Below, in pieces: positions 24,500 through 34,034 of a DNA stretch of 64,000 nt; the first letter of the stretch is position 1; each line of letters opens with the position of its first letter. The position numbers and the translations under genes were made by a program. Origin of the DNA: Microbacterium sp. RURRCA19A (GTDB lineage Bacteria; Actinomycetota; Actinomycetes; Actinomycetales; Microbacteriaceae). The DNA is taken from contig NZ_FTNQ01000003.1 of the NCBI RefSeq assembly GCF_900156455.1, positions 1 to 64,000 on the forward strand, in the 5' to 3' direction. The notes beneath the pieces are model-generated. The model was not told where the DNA came from, searched no databases, and saw only the letters and a list, made by a program, of their open reading frames with translations.

Positions 24500-25686
24500 G
24501 ATCTCCTTCCGCGATCGCGGGGAACGGTCTGCCAGATCAGGTCGGCGGAGTCGACGGAGACGCCACCGTCACGCCACGCGTGGCTGCTGAGGTACACCGA
24601 GACGACGTTGACGAACGCGGCGAGCGGCACCGCGAACAGCGCGCCGGGGATTCCGCCGATCATCGCCCCTCCGGCCACGACGAGGACCACCGCGAGCGGG
24701 TGCACCTTGACGGCGGAGCCCATCAGGATGGGCTGCAGCACGTGGCTCTCGAGTTGCTGGACCCCGAGGACGACGATGAGCATGAACAGCGCGATCAGGG
24801 GTCCGTTGTACACGAGCGCGATGAAGACCGCGAGGGCGCCGGTGACAACTGCTCCCACGAACGGGATGAACGCACCGAGGAACACCAGGACGCCGATCGG
24901 GATCGCCAACGGCACCCCGAGCAGGAACGCGCCCACGCCGATGCCGATCGCGTCGATGGTGGCCACGAGCAGCTGCGTGCGGGCGTAGGTGATGACGGTG
25001 CGCCATCCGGCGCGCCCGGCGCCGTCGACCGCGGGCCGCGCGACGCGGGGGAACAGTCGGGTCGTCCAGCGCCAGATGCCGCCGCCGTCGGCGAGCAGGC
25101 ACAGCAGGATGAACAGGGTCAGCAGCAGCCCGGTACCGACGTGCCCGATCGTCGTACCGATCGCCAAGGCGCCGGTCCACAGCACCTCGGCCTGCTGCTG
25201 AAGGAACGTGCCCGCCTGGCGGAGTCCGTCGTCGATCTGCTGTGCGGACAGGTGGAGGGGGCCGTCGATGAGGTACTGGCGGAACTGGCCGATCGCGTCG
25301 ACCGTGCGGTCGCGCACCGACGCGAACTCCCGCGTGATCTGCCACACCGCGAGCCACAGCAGGCCCGAGATCACGGCGATCGTGCCGAGCACGGTGACGA
25401 CGATGGCGAGCCAGCGCGGCCACCGGTGCCGGAGGAGGAACGAGAAGGCGGGCCACACGAGCGCCGTGATGAGGATCGCGACCAGCAGCGGGATCACCAG
25501 GAGCTTGAGCTGGATGACCAACCACACGACCACGCCGATGGCGGCGGCGATCACCAGCAGTCGCCAGGAGTACGCGGTGGCCTGGCGCAGTGCCGGCGGG
25601 ACGGCCGGGGTGAGATCGCTCGAGACGGTGCGCCGACGCAGGGCGTCGAAGAACGATCCGCGGTCCTCGGGATCGGTTCCGGTCAT
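24496..25686 (-). CDS. AI-2E family membrane transporter
   Basis: A 396-residue protein of the AI-2E transporter (PerM/TqsA) superfamily: N-terminal paired helices (LLVIAAAIGVVVWLVIQLKL, VAILITALVWPAFSFLL), a soluble amphipathic middle (~120-200), and C-terminal helices with LGVQQLESHVLQPILMG and the conserved VHPLAVVLVVAGG, PGALFAVPLAAF. Family members act as exporters or Na+/H+ exchangers; the substrate here is unknown. The ATG at 25686 is 6 nt from TAGGCT. It is transcribed with, and overlaps, ilvA, with no functional link evident. Confidence 0.9.
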   Translation of the reverse strand: MTGTDPEDRGSFFDALRRRTVSSDLTPAVPPALRQATAYSWRLLVIAAAIGVVVWLVIQLKLLVIPLLVAILITALVWPAFSFLLRHRWPRWLAIVVTVLGTIAVISGLLWLAVWQITREFASVRDRTVDAIGQFRQYLIDGPLHLSAQQIDDGLRQAGTFLQQQAEVLWTGALAIGTTIGHVGTGLLLTLFILLCLLADGGGIWRWTTRLFPRVARPAVDGAGRAGWRTVITYARTQLLVATIDAIGIGVGAFLLGVPLAIPIGVLVFLGAFIPFVGAVVTGALAVFIALVYNGPLIALFMLIVVLGVQQLESHVLQPILMGSAVKVHPLAVVLVVAGGAMIGGIPGALFAVPLAAFVNVVSVYLSSHAWRDGGVSVDSADLIWQTVPRDRGRRS

Positions 25687-25692
25687 CCCGTC

Positions 25693-25698
25693 AGCCTA
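25693..25698 (-). promoter_or_regulatory. -10 element TAGGCT, leaderless promoter of the AI-2E transporter/ilvA operon
   Basis: TAGGCT is 6 nt from ATG 25686. Confidence 0.6.
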
Positions 25699-25744
25699 CC
25701 TCCGCGCCACCCGCGCGAACGCCGGGAATGTCGGGGGCCATGCC

Positions 25745-25750
25745 TACGCT
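25745..25750 (+). promoter_or_regulatory. -10 element TACGCT, leaderless promoter of the YcaQ-like gene
   Basis: TACGCT is 7 nt from ATG 25758. With the opposite TAGGCT at 25693 the two promoters share 71 bases. Confidence 0.6.
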
Positions 25751-25757
25751 GGCATAC

Positions 25758-27017
25758 ATGACGACGACGCTCTCACGTGCCGGTGCCCGCCGGATCGCCC
25801 TGGCCGCGCAGGGCCTCGGTCGGCCGCGTCCCAAGACCGTCGGCACGCGGCACATCACCTCGACCCTGCGTCGGATGCGGATCCTGCAGATCGACTCCGT
25901 GAACGTCTTCTCGCGCTCGCACTACATGCCGTTGTTCGCGCGCCTGGGGTCCTACGACACGAGCCTCCTCGATCGCCTGGCCTTCTCGCGCCGCCCGCGG
26001 TGGGTCGAGTCCTGGGCGCATGTGGCATCCCTCGTCGAGGTCGCCGACTGGCCGCTGCTGCAGTTCCGCCGCGACGCCCTCCGCGAAAGGTACGGCGCCG
26101 ACGACTGGGCGCTGGCCAACGCAGGGCTGCTGAGGTGGCTGCGCGACGAGCTCGCCGCGCGGGGTCCCCTGCGTCCCGCCGACATCGAGCACGACGCCCG
26201 CGCGGGGTCGCGCGGATCGTGGTGGGGCTGGGACGACGTGAAGAACGGCCTCGAGCGACTGTGGCTCATGGGCGACGTGGCAATCGCCGGCCGTCGCGGA
26301 TTCGAGCGACGGTACGCACTGGCCTCCGACGTGCTGCCCCGCGAGGCTCTCGAATCCCCCGTTCCGCGGGCTGAGGCTATTCGCGAGCTCGTGCGGCGCG
26401 CGGCCGTCGCGTACGGTGTCGCGACCGCCGCCGACCTCGCCGACTACTGGCGCATCCGCGACCGCCCCGCCGTTCTCGGTGCGGTGCGCGAGCTCGTCGA
26501 CGCCGGCGAACTCGAGCCCGTCGTCGTCGAGGGCTGGCAGATCGCGGGCCGGCCCGCGAAAGCTTGGCTGCATCGGGATGCCGCCCGCCCCCGCCACGTC
26601 GACGCGACCGCCATCCTGACCCCGTTCGACCCCGTCGTGTGGTTCCGTGATCGAGCCGAGCGCCTGTTCGACTTCGACTACCGCATCGAGATCTACACGC
26701 CCGCCGAGAAGCGGCGCTTCGGCTACTACTCGTTGCCCGTGGTCGTCGGCGACGACGTGGTCGGCCGTGTCGATCTGAAGGCCGACCGGCCCGCATCGGC
26801 ACTGCGCGTGCAATCGGCGTGGTGGGAGCACGGCGCTCCATCCGAGGCGGCGGAGCGGCTCGCGCTCGAGCTGCGCACCGCGGCGTCCTGGCAGGGTCTC
26901 GAGCACGTCACGGTGTCGCGCTGGGGCGATGCGGCCGACGCCCTCGCGGGGGCGCTGCGCGCCGGACGCCACGAGCACCCGCAGAACGACGCCGCCCCCT
27001 CACCCGTGACGGGCTGA
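25758..27017 (+). CDS. Winged-helix DNA-binding protein, YcaQ/AlkX-like DNA glycosylase family
   Basis: A 419-residue HTH_42 protein. Family members such as E. coli YcaQ and Streptomyces AlkZ excise bases from interstrand crosslinks. The catalytic QxD motif is present as Q44-I45-D46 in RILQIDSVNVF, followed by RSHYMPLFARLG. Winged-helix repeats fill the middle, and TPFDPVVWFRDRAERLFDFDYRIEIY and YYSLPVVVGDDVVGRVDLKADR (parts shown: FDFDYRIEIY, VGRVDLKADR) match the beta-barrel end. Activity on crosslinks is inferred from family, not shown. A hairpin terminator overlaps its stop codon. Confidence 0.9.
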   Translation: MTTTLSRAGARRIALAAQGLGRPRPKTVGTRHITSTLRRMRILQIDSVNVFSRSHYMPLFARLGSYDTSLLDRLAFSRRPRWVESWAHVASLVEVADWPLLQFRRDALRERYGADDWALANAGLLRWLRDELAARGPLRPADIEHDARAGSRGSWWGWDDVKNGLERLWLMGDVAIAGRRGFERRYALASDVLPREALESPVPRAEAIRELVRRAAVAYGVATAADLADYWRIRDRPAVLGAVRELVDAGELEPVVVEGWQIAGRPAKAWLHRDAARPRHVDATAILTPFDPVVWFRDRAERLFDFDYRIEIYTPAEKRRFGYYSLPVVVGDDVVGRVDLKADRPASALRVQSAWWEHGAPSEAAERLALELRTAASWQGLEHVTVSRWGDAADALAGALRAGRHEHPQNDAAPSPVTG

Positions 27018-27025
27018 GGGGGCGG
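26992..27025. terminator. Terminator overlapping the end of the YcaQ-like gene
   Basis: CCGCCCCCTCA pairs with TGAGGGGGCGG (11 bp), and inside it CCCG pairs with CGGG. The stop codon lies in the right arm. It can serve both this gene and the convergent lemA. Confidence 0.65.
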
Positions 27026-27039
27026 CGGAGTCGACCGCG

Positions 27040-27609
27040 TCAGAACTGGACGCGGGGCGGCTCGGAGATCGCCGCACCGTCGACGACCTCGAAGAACTCG
27101 CGCGCCTGGAAACCCAGCTGACGGGCGAACAGGTTGTTGGGGAAGACCTTGATCTTGGTGTTGAGTTCGCGCACGCCGCCGTTGTAGAACCGGCGCGACG
27201 CCTGGATCTTGTCTTCGGTGTCGACGATGGACTGCTGCAGCTGCAGGAAGTTCTGGCTCGCCTGAAGCTGGGGATACGCCTCGGCTACGGCGAACAGCGA
27301 CTTGAGCGCCTGCTGCATGTGCCCCTCGGCGACACCCGCTTCGGCGGGGCTCTGGGCCGAGATCGTCTCGGCGCGCGCCCGCGTCACATTCTCGAAGACG
27401 GCCTTCTCGTGCGCCGCGTATCCCTTGACCGTCTCGATGAGGTTGGGAAGCAGATCGGCGCGACGCTTGAGCTGGACGGTGATGTCGCTCCACGCCTCGT
27501 CGACCCGGACATTGAGGGAGACGAGGGCGTTGTACGTCGCCCACAGATAGATCCCCGCGATCGCCAGGATCGCGACGATCACGATGACGGGGACGAGCCA
27601 CTCCCACAT
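27040..27609 (-). CDS. lemA: LemA family protein
   Basis: A 189-residue membrane-anchored helical protein. An N-terminal helix (MWEWLVPVIVIVAILAIAGIYLW) is followed by the LemA core: NALVSLNVRVDEAWSDITVQLKRRADLLPNL (part: VDEAWSDITVQLKRR), NFLQLQQSIVDTEDKIQASRRFYN and FPNNLFARQLGF. LemA proteins are widespread with no agreed function; some join envelope stress complexes. The ATG at 27609 has GGAGAACCGG upstream. The TPM/DUF2207-type partner often found next to lemA is missing here. Confidence 0.95.
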   Translation of the reverse strand: MWEWLVPVIVIVAILAIAGIYLWATYNALVSLNVRVDEAWSDITVQLKRRADLLPNLIETVKGYAAHEKAVFENVTRARAETISAQSPAEAGVAEGHMQQALKSLFAVAEAYPQLQASQNFLQLQQSIVDTEDKIQASRRFYNGGVRELNTKIKVFPNNLFARQLGFQAREFFEVVDGAAISEPPRVQF

Positions 27610-27742
27610 GTTCCGGTTCTCCGTTCGACGACTGCCGCACAATCCTAACGGCGACGACGCCGCCCACCAGGGGCCTGCGGACGACTCCCAGTCGATACGC
27701 ATGGAAAGCGACCGGCGGTGCGCTCGCGGTACGCCGCACGCG

Positions 27743-27816
27743 TACCCCCGGTGGGATTCGAACCCACACCTGGAGCGATTTTAAGTCGCCTGCCTCTGCC
27801 ATTGGGCTACGGGGGC
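27743..27816 (-). tRNA. tRNA with anticodon UAA (nominally Leu), short variable arm
   Basis: The cloverleaf reads from 27816 down: acceptor GCCCCCG pairing with CGGGGGT (G1-U72 wobble), discriminator A, D-arm GCCCAATGGCAGAGGC with GG, anticodon stem GGCGA/TCGCT around loop CTTAAAA (U33, anticodon UAA), 6-nt variable loop CCAGGT, and T-arm GTGGG TTCGAAT CCCAC. CCA is not encoded. Anticodon UAA means leucine, but bacterial tRNA-Leu normally has a long class II variable arm, which is absent. The total length of 74 nt is class I size. Identity is therefore by anticodon only. Confidence 0.85.
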
Positions 27817-27865
27817 GGATGCCACGCTCCACCGTAGCGCGACGGATGACGGCATCCGGAAACGA

Positions 27866-27898
27866 CGAAGCCCCCGCACACAGGGTGCGGGGGCTTCG
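27866..27898 (-). terminator. Hairpin terminator after the NDH-2 operon
   Basis: CGAAGCCCCCGCAC pairs with GTGCGGGGGCTTCG (14 bp) around ACAGG, 7 bases after the ndh stop on the minus strand. Confidence 0.8.
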
Positions 27899-27905
27899 AC
27901 CGAGA

Positions 27906-29303
27906 TCACTTGGCCGCGACGGCCTCGGGCTTCTTGTCGGCGGGAGCCGGCTCGGCCGCGGGCTGTGCCGGGCGCGGCCGGGCCGCGAACTCCTCGAACG
28001 TGGCACGCGGCGTCTGCACGGCCTCGAGCGAGACGACCTCGCGGCCGTGGAAGAAGTTCTGCACCCAGTCGCCGACGACACGGAACTTGCGCTCCCACGT
28101 CGGCATGGCGAGGCCGTGGTAGCCGCGGTGGGCGAACCACGCGAGCAGACCCGTGAGGGCGATCTTGCCGGACTGGAACGCGCCGTTGTAGAGACCGAGA
28201 CCGGCGACGGCACCGAGGTTCTTGTGGAAGTACTGCTTGGGCTCCTCGCCACGGAGGACCGCGACGATGTTCTTCGCCATGAGCTTGCCCTGGCGCACCG
28301 CGTGCTGCGCGTTCGGGACGCAGAAGCCGCCCACGCCGCCGCCCGACAGGTCGGGCACCGCCGAGACGTCGCCGGCGGCCCACGCACCCTCGACGAACTC
28401 CTCGTCGGTGCCGACGCGCAGGTCGGGGCGGGTGCGGATGCGGCCGCGCTCCTCGACCGGCAGGTCGCTGCCGCGGACGACGGTGGGGTTCGCCATGACA
28501 CCGGCGGTCCAGATGATGAGGTCGGTGGGCAGTTGCTCACCGGTGGAGAGCTCGACGACCCCGTCGACGGCGCCCTTGACCTGCGTGTCGAGGTGCACGA
28601 ACGCACCCTTCTTCGCGAGGTCGGCGAGCACCCACTCGCTCGTCTTCTGCGACACCTCGGGCATGATGCGCCCCATCGCCTCGATGAGGTGGAAGTGCGT
28701 GTCGTCGAAGGTGAGCGTCGGGTACTGCTTCAGCAGCGAGGACGCGTACGCGCGCAGCTCGGCGAAGACCTCGATGCCGGCGAAGCCGCCACCGACGACC
28801 ACGACGGTCAGCAGGCGGTCGCGCTCGGGGCCGGCCGGGAGGACGGACGCCTTGTCGAAGTTGGACGTCAGACGGTCGCGGATCGCCACGGCCTCCTCGA
28901 TCGTCTTCAGACCGATGGCGTTCTCGGCGATGCCGGGGATCGGGAACGTGCGCGAGACGGCACCGGCGGTCACGACGATCTGGTCGTACTCCTGCGTCCA
29001 CGTCTCATCGCCGGCGATCGGCGTGATCGTCGCGGTCTTGGTCGCGTGCTCGATGCCCGTGACCTTTCCGGCGATGACCGTGGTGCGCTTGAGGTGACGA
29101 CGCAGACCCACCACGACGTGGCGGGGCTCGATCTCACCGGCCGCGACCTCGGGGAGGAACGGCTGGTACGTCATGTACGGCAGCGGGTCGACGAGAGTGA
29201 CCTCGGCCTCGTTGCGGCCGAGGAGCTTCTCGAGCTTCCACGCAGTGTAGAAACCCGCGTAGCCTCCGCCGACGATGAGGATCTTGGGCACGGTGCTGGT
29301 CAC
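27906..29303 (-). CDS. ndh: Type II NADH:quinone oxidoreductase (NDH-2)
   Basis: A 465-residue FAD protein that passes electrons from NADH to menaquinone at the inner face of the membrane without proton pumping. The FAD fold begins ILIVGGGYAGFYTA (8-21), the NADH fold VVVVGGGFAGIEV, with WTAGVMANP and AAGDVSAVPD near the flavin. The PNAQHAVRQGK segment is typical. C-terminal helices after about 370 (ALTGLLAWFAHRGYHG) anchor it to the membrane; the tail is Ala/Pro/Lys-rich. The GTG start overlaps the subtilase stop (GTGA). Confidence 0.94.
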   Translation of the reverse strand: MTSTVPKILIVGGGYAGFYTAWKLEKLLGRNEAEVTLVDPLPYMTYQPFLPEVAAGEIEPRHVVVGLRRHLKRTTVIAGKVTGIEHATKTATITPIAGDETWTQEYDQIVVTAGAVSRTFPIPGIAENAIGLKTIEEAVAIRDRLTSNFDKASVLPAGPERDRLLTVVVVGGGFAGIEVFAELRAYASSLLKQYPTLTFDDTHFHLIEAMGRIMPEVSQKTSEWVLADLAKKGAFVHLDTQVKGAVDGVVELSTGEQLPTDLIIWTAGVMANPTVVRGSDLPVEERGRIRTRPDLRVGTDEEFVEGAWAAGDVSAVPDLSGGGVGGFCVPNAQHAVRQGKLMAKNIVAVLRGEEPKQYFHKNLGAVAGLGLYNGAFQSGKIALTGLLAWFAHRGYHGLAMPTWERKFRVVGDWVQNFFHGREVVSLEAVQTPRATFEEFAARPRPAQPAAEPAPADKKPEAVAAK

Positions 29304-30610
29304 GATGGAAGAGACTCCTGGTTTGTGGTGCGGCTCGGCTCGCGAGAAATGCGCGCCTTACGGATACGCCGGGCAGCAGCACTGACGCCGAGCGTGATCA
29401 TTATAGCGGCGAGGGTCGCGCCCGCGAGCGGCAGCGTGCCGTACAGCAGGCTGTCGCGCGTCGGCAGGAGCGGGGACGACGCCCGCGGCGCGGATTCCAC
29501 CGGCGGGAGAGCCGGGATCTCGACCGGCGCCGTGGTCGGCGCCCCGGTGGGCGCGGGGGCGTTCGCGCGCCGGTACAACCGCACCCACTCGGCCAGATCA
29601 CCGAGCGGATTGGACGACACCGACGGCACCGAGGCCGTGGACACCGCCGCGGCGGCGTCGACGAGTCCATACCCGTAGAGCGTGTCCTGACCGGACCCCG
29701 CACCCGGACCGGACGTGGCCGTACGGATCAGCCGGTTGAGGACGTTGTCGGCATCCAGACCCGGATGCGCGGCGCGGACCAGCGCCGCGATGCCCGAGAC
29801 GATCGGTGCAGCGCCGCTCGTGCCGTTCCACTGCACCAGCGAGCCGTCGGCCGACACACCGAGCAGGCGCTCGCTCGGGGCGGACAGACCGATCGTGATG
29901 CCCTGGGTGGAGGCGTCATTGCTCGCGATCCCCGACGGGTCGACGCCGCCGACGGCGAGGACGCCCGGGATGGTCGCCGGGGCTCCGACCCTCGAGGTGC
30001 CGCTCCCCCGGTTGCCCGCGGCCACGACGACGACGACGTCGTGATCGAACGCGTACTGGAACGCCTCGTCCCAGCTCTGATCCCAGTCCAGCGTGTTCGT
30101 GGTCAACGACATGTTGATGACCGTGGCGCCCTGATCGACGGCCCAGTGGATGGCATCCACGATCTGCTCGGTGAAGGGCTTCGACGTCACGGAGCCGAAG
30201 CCCACCGAGATCGAGAGCAGCTCGGCCTCCGGAGCGACTCCGATCATGCCCTTGCCGTCGCCCGTGCCCCGCGCCGCGGCGAGGGAACCGACCCAGCTGC
30301 CGTGGTTGGAATCGACCGCGCCCACCGGAGTGCGCCCGTCGGGCGCGCCCACGCCGGAGACGTCGGTCCCGCCGACGACGGCTCCGGAGAACTCGACCGG
30401 GCCGCGCGCGATGCCGGTGTCGATGATCGCGATCTTCTGGCCGGCGCCGCGCGTCGTCTTCCACGCCTCGGTGATGCCGTACTGATCGAGCCAGTACTCC
30501 GCCGCGCGGACGGGATCGGCGGAGACCTGCGGGGTCGGGGTCGTCGCCGCCCCCGTCAGCATCACGACGCCCAAGGCGACGGATGCCACGGCTGCGACGA
30601 CGCGTCTCAT
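29300..30610 (-). CDS. Membrane-anchored S8 serine protease (mycosin-like topology)
   Basis: A 436-residue exported subtilase. It has a signal peptide (MRRVVAAVASVALGVVMLTG), the catalytic triad D64 in AIIDTGI, H103 in SNHGSWVG and S265 in GTSGAAP, and oxyanion N200 in AAGN. A Pro-rich linker and a C-terminal membrane helix with a basic cytoplasmic tail (AARRIRKARISREPS) follow. The layout resembles mycosins of type VII secretion, but no ESX genes are nearby, so the substrate is unknown. Both ends overlap neighbours (ATGA with the DUF501 gene, GTGA with ndh), so it is in one coupled operon. Confidence 0.9.
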   Translation of the reverse strand: MRRVVAAVASVALGVVMLTGAATTPTPQVSADPVRAAEYWLDQYGITEAWKTTRGAGQKIAIIDTGIARGPVEFSGAVVGGTDVSGVGAPDGRTPVGAVDSNHGSWVGSLAAARGTGDGKGMIGVAPEAELLSISVGFGSVTSKPFTEQIVDAIHWAVDQGATVINMSLTTNTLDWDQSWDEAFQYAFDHDVVVVVAAGNRGSGTSRVGAPATIPGVLAVGGVDPSGIASNDASTQGITIGLSAPSERLLGVSADGSLVQWNGTSGAAPIVSGIAALVRAAHPGLDADNVLNRLIRTATSGPGAGSGQDTLYGYGLVDAAAAVSTASVPSVSSNPLGDLAEWVRLYRRANAPAPTGAPTTAPVEIPALPPVESAPRASSPLLPTRDSLLYGTLPLAGATLAAIMITLGVSAAARRIRKARISREPSRTTNQESLPS

Positions 30611-31125
30611 CCGCCCGCCCCGGGGGTCTCGCACTCGCAGCGCTCGGGCGACCAAGTGCCCCGCGACAGCGCCAGGTCGCCGATGGGGTTCACGCCCGGA
30701 CCGGCGGCGAGCGCGTGGCCCGCGAGGGCGTGCAGGCACTTCACCCGCGTCGGCATCCCTCCGGCCGAGATCCCGGCGATCTCGTCGGGCTCGCCGTACA
30801 CCGCGCGGTCGCGCAGGTACGCCTCGTGCGCCGCGGCGTACGCGGCGCGCAGGTCATCGTCGGCGGCGAGCTCGTCGGAGAACTCCTTCATGACGTGTCC
30901 GGCCTCGAGGACCGACATCGCCGCCGTGGCCGCGGGGTGCGTGAGGTAGTAGAACGTCGGGAACGGGCTGCCGTCGTCGAGCCGCGGAGACGTGGCGACG
31001 ACGGTCGGATTGCCGCACACGCACCGCGCCGCGATGCCGACGACTCCGCGCGGGACCCGTCCGAGCTGCGACTGCAGCACGTCGAGGTCGGCGTCGGATG
31101 CGGGGGGCAGGGGCGGCGTGCTCAT
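30607..31125 (-). CDS. DUF501 family protein
   Basis: A 172-residue protein of unknown function conserved in actinobacteria next to eno and ftsB-like genes. Visible family features: VARCVCGNP-type block (here IAARCVCGNPTVVATSPRL), PFPTFYYLTHPAAT, and GMPTRVKCLHALAGHALA with CxCETPG at the end. The conserved cysteines suggest a metal site, but this is inference. ATG 31125 is 7 nt from TACCCT (leaderless). It overlaps the protease gene by ATGA. Confidence 0.88.
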   Translation of the reverse strand: MSTPPLPPASDADLDVLQSQLGRVPRGVVGIAARCVCGNPTVVATSPRLDDGSPFPTFYYLTHPAATAAMSVLEAGHVMKEFSDELAADDDLRAAYAAAHEAYLRDRAVYGEPDEIAGISAGGMPTRVKCLHALAGHALAAGPGVNPIGDLALSRGTWSPERCECETPGAGG

Positions 31126-31132
31126 CGCCTCC

Positions 31133-31138
31133 AGGGTA
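31133..31138 (-). promoter_or_regulatory. -10 element TACCCT, leaderless promoter of the DUF501 gene
   Basis: TACCCT is 7 nt from ATG 31125, giving the DUF501-protease-ndh genes their own start. Confidence 0.5.
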
Positions 31139-31173
31139 CCCGGCGGGCCGGACACGCTCGGTCGGGGAGCCGA

Positions 31174-31779
31174 TCAGGGAGTGGGCGACGGGTCGGGCAC
31201 CCCGATGCTCGGCACGGCGACCGGCACGGCACCCGCCGAGGTCACGGAACGCACCAGCTGCGACATCCAGTCGGTCCGGGTCTGGCCGACGTCCTGCGAG
31301 ACGTCCTGCTGCTCCTGCGGGGCCTCCGAGGCGGGCAGGTCGTCGTCGATCAGATACACGACCTCGCCCGGCATCGTGTAGTACAGCCGCTCCCGCGCCT
31401 GGGTCGTGATGTACGCGGGATCCGACCAGCGCTCGCGCTGCGACTGCAGATCGGCCACCTCGCTCTCGCTGAGCGAGACGGCACCGCGGAGCGCCTGGAT
31501 CTGCTGACGCTGGTCCATGTACGTCCCCACCGTCGGGACGAGCACGAAGGTGCCGAGCACCACCAGACCCAGCATGATGACGACGAACCCCGAGACGCGC
31601 AGCCCGCCGAGCCATTCGCGGACGTCGACACGGCGCGGCGTCGGACGGCTCCGGGTCGCGACCTGCGGGCGCGCAGCGGAGTCGCCCGTCGGCCGGGAAC
31701 GCGGACGCCGGGACTTCCCCGCGGCGGGAGCGGGCGTCTCGTTCCGTCCGCGGGGGGACGGGAGCGTCGGTCGGTCCAC
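31174..31779 (-). CDS. FtsB/DivIC-like septum formation initiator
   Basis: A 201-residue bitopic protein: basic Pro/Arg-rich cytoplasmic N-terminus of ~60 residues, one helix (VSGFVVIMLGLVVLGTFVLV), then a short extracellular coiled coil (MDQRQQIQALRGAVSLSESEVADLQSQRERW, part shown) and the DivIC-type PAYITTQARERLYYTMPGE motif. Such proteins join FtsL and FtsQ in the divisome. The ~50-residue tail is variable. GTG 31779 has AAGGAGATGTC upstream. It sits between eno and the DUF501 gene, the usual actinobacterial order. Confidence 0.9.
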   Translation of the reverse strand: MDRPTLPSPRGRNETPAPAAGKSRRPRSRPTGDSAARPQVATRSRPTPRRVDVREWLGGLRVSGFVVIMLGLVVLGTFVLVPTVGTYMDQRQQIQALRGAVSLSESEVADLQSQRERWSDPAYITTQARERLYYTMPGEVVYLIDDDLPASEAPQEQQDVSQDVGQTRTDWMSQLVRSVTSAGAVPVAVPSIGVPDPSPTP

Positions 31780-31906
31780 GACATCTCCTTCCTCACACCC
31801 GCGCCACTGCCCGGGACGGCCGGTATCCGACTCTACGTCGACCCGTCCCCTCGCCCGGGTGACGCGCCGCGCTCAGGGCATCCCCTCGGCCGCGCCCGCC
31901 GACGAC

Positions 31907-31937
31907 GAAGGGGGGGAGCCGACCGGCTCCCCCCTTC
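31907..31937 (-). terminator. Hairpin terminator after eno
   Basis: GAAGGGGGGGAGCCG pairs with CGGCTCCCCCCTTC with one bulged G, 15 bases beyond the eno stop on the minus strand. Confidence 0.65.
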
Positions 31938-31951
31938 TGGCGCGCGTGCGT

Positions 31952-33328
<1,377 letters not shown>

Positions 33329-34003
33329 TCAGACCCCGGATGCCACGGCGTCGGTGAGGATCGCGATCGCGAGACCGTCCCACCCTTTGCGATCGAGCGT
33401 CTGCAGCGCGGTCGCGTCGAAGCGGGGGTCCTCGCCCAGCATCACGACGCCCGCGCGTGCTCCCGCCACCTTGGAGTCGCCCGGCGGCGGGTCGGCGACG
33501 GCGCCCGCCCGGACGACGTTGTCGAGCACGACGACCGTGCCGGGACGTCCGAGCCGTGCGGCCCAGTCGAGGTAGCCGGGGTTCGATTCCTTGTCGGCAT
33601 CGACGAAGACGAGATCGAACGGTTCTTCGCCGATGAGGCTCGGCAGCACGTCCAGACCCCGTCCGACACGGACCTCGACGCGGTCGGCCACCCCGGCCTC
33701 GGCGAGGTTGCCGCGGGCGATTCCGGCGTTGCGCTCCTCCGCCTCGATGGTCACCACGCGCCCGCCCTCCGGCAGCGCCCGCGCGAGCCAGATCGTGGAG
33801 TATCCGCCGAGCGTTCCGATCTCCAGCACCCGCCGCGCGCCGCTGATCCGCACCAGCAGGTGCAGGAGCTTGGCCGTGACGGGCGACACCTCGATCGCCG
33901 GAAGCCCGGCCTCCTGCTGCGCGGCGAGCGCGGCATCCAGGGCCGGGTCGGGTCCGATGAGGGTGTCGGTCAGGAAGCCGTCGACGTCGTCGTGTGTGGG
34001 CAC
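33329..34003 (-). CDS. O-methyltransferase (class I, COMT-like)
   Basis: A 224-residue methyltransferase of the Methyltransf_3 family. Motifs: VLEIGTLGGYSTIWLA (SAM binding), VVTIEAEERNAGIARGNL, LVFVDADKESNPGYLDWA with metal-binding acidic residues, and VVLDNVVRAGAV. Bacterial members methylate catechols or related phenols in the presence of Mg2+; the substrate is unknown. GTG 34003 has CAGGCT 6 nt upstream, a slightly degenerate leaderless arrangement. Confidence 0.92.
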   Translation of the reverse strand: MPTHDDVDGFLTDTLIGPDPALDAALAAQQEAGLPAIEVSPVTAKLLHLLVRISGARRVLEIGTLGGYSTIWLARALPEGGRVVTIEAEERNAGIARGNLAEAGVADRVEVRVGRGLDVLPSLIGEEPFDLVFVDADKESNPGYLDWAARLGRPGTVVVLDNVVRAGAVADPPPGDSKVAGARAGVVMLGEDPRFDATALQTLDRKGWDGLAIAILTDAVASGV

Positions 34004-34034
34004 TCCCCCAGCCTGACGAAGCGCCGACCGCCGG

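Noticed and set aside
27743..27816. Reading the tRNA as an ochre suppressor
   Set aside because: The 7-nt loop fixes U33 and gives anticodon UAA, not UUA, so it pairs with UUA/UUG and not with the UAA stop.
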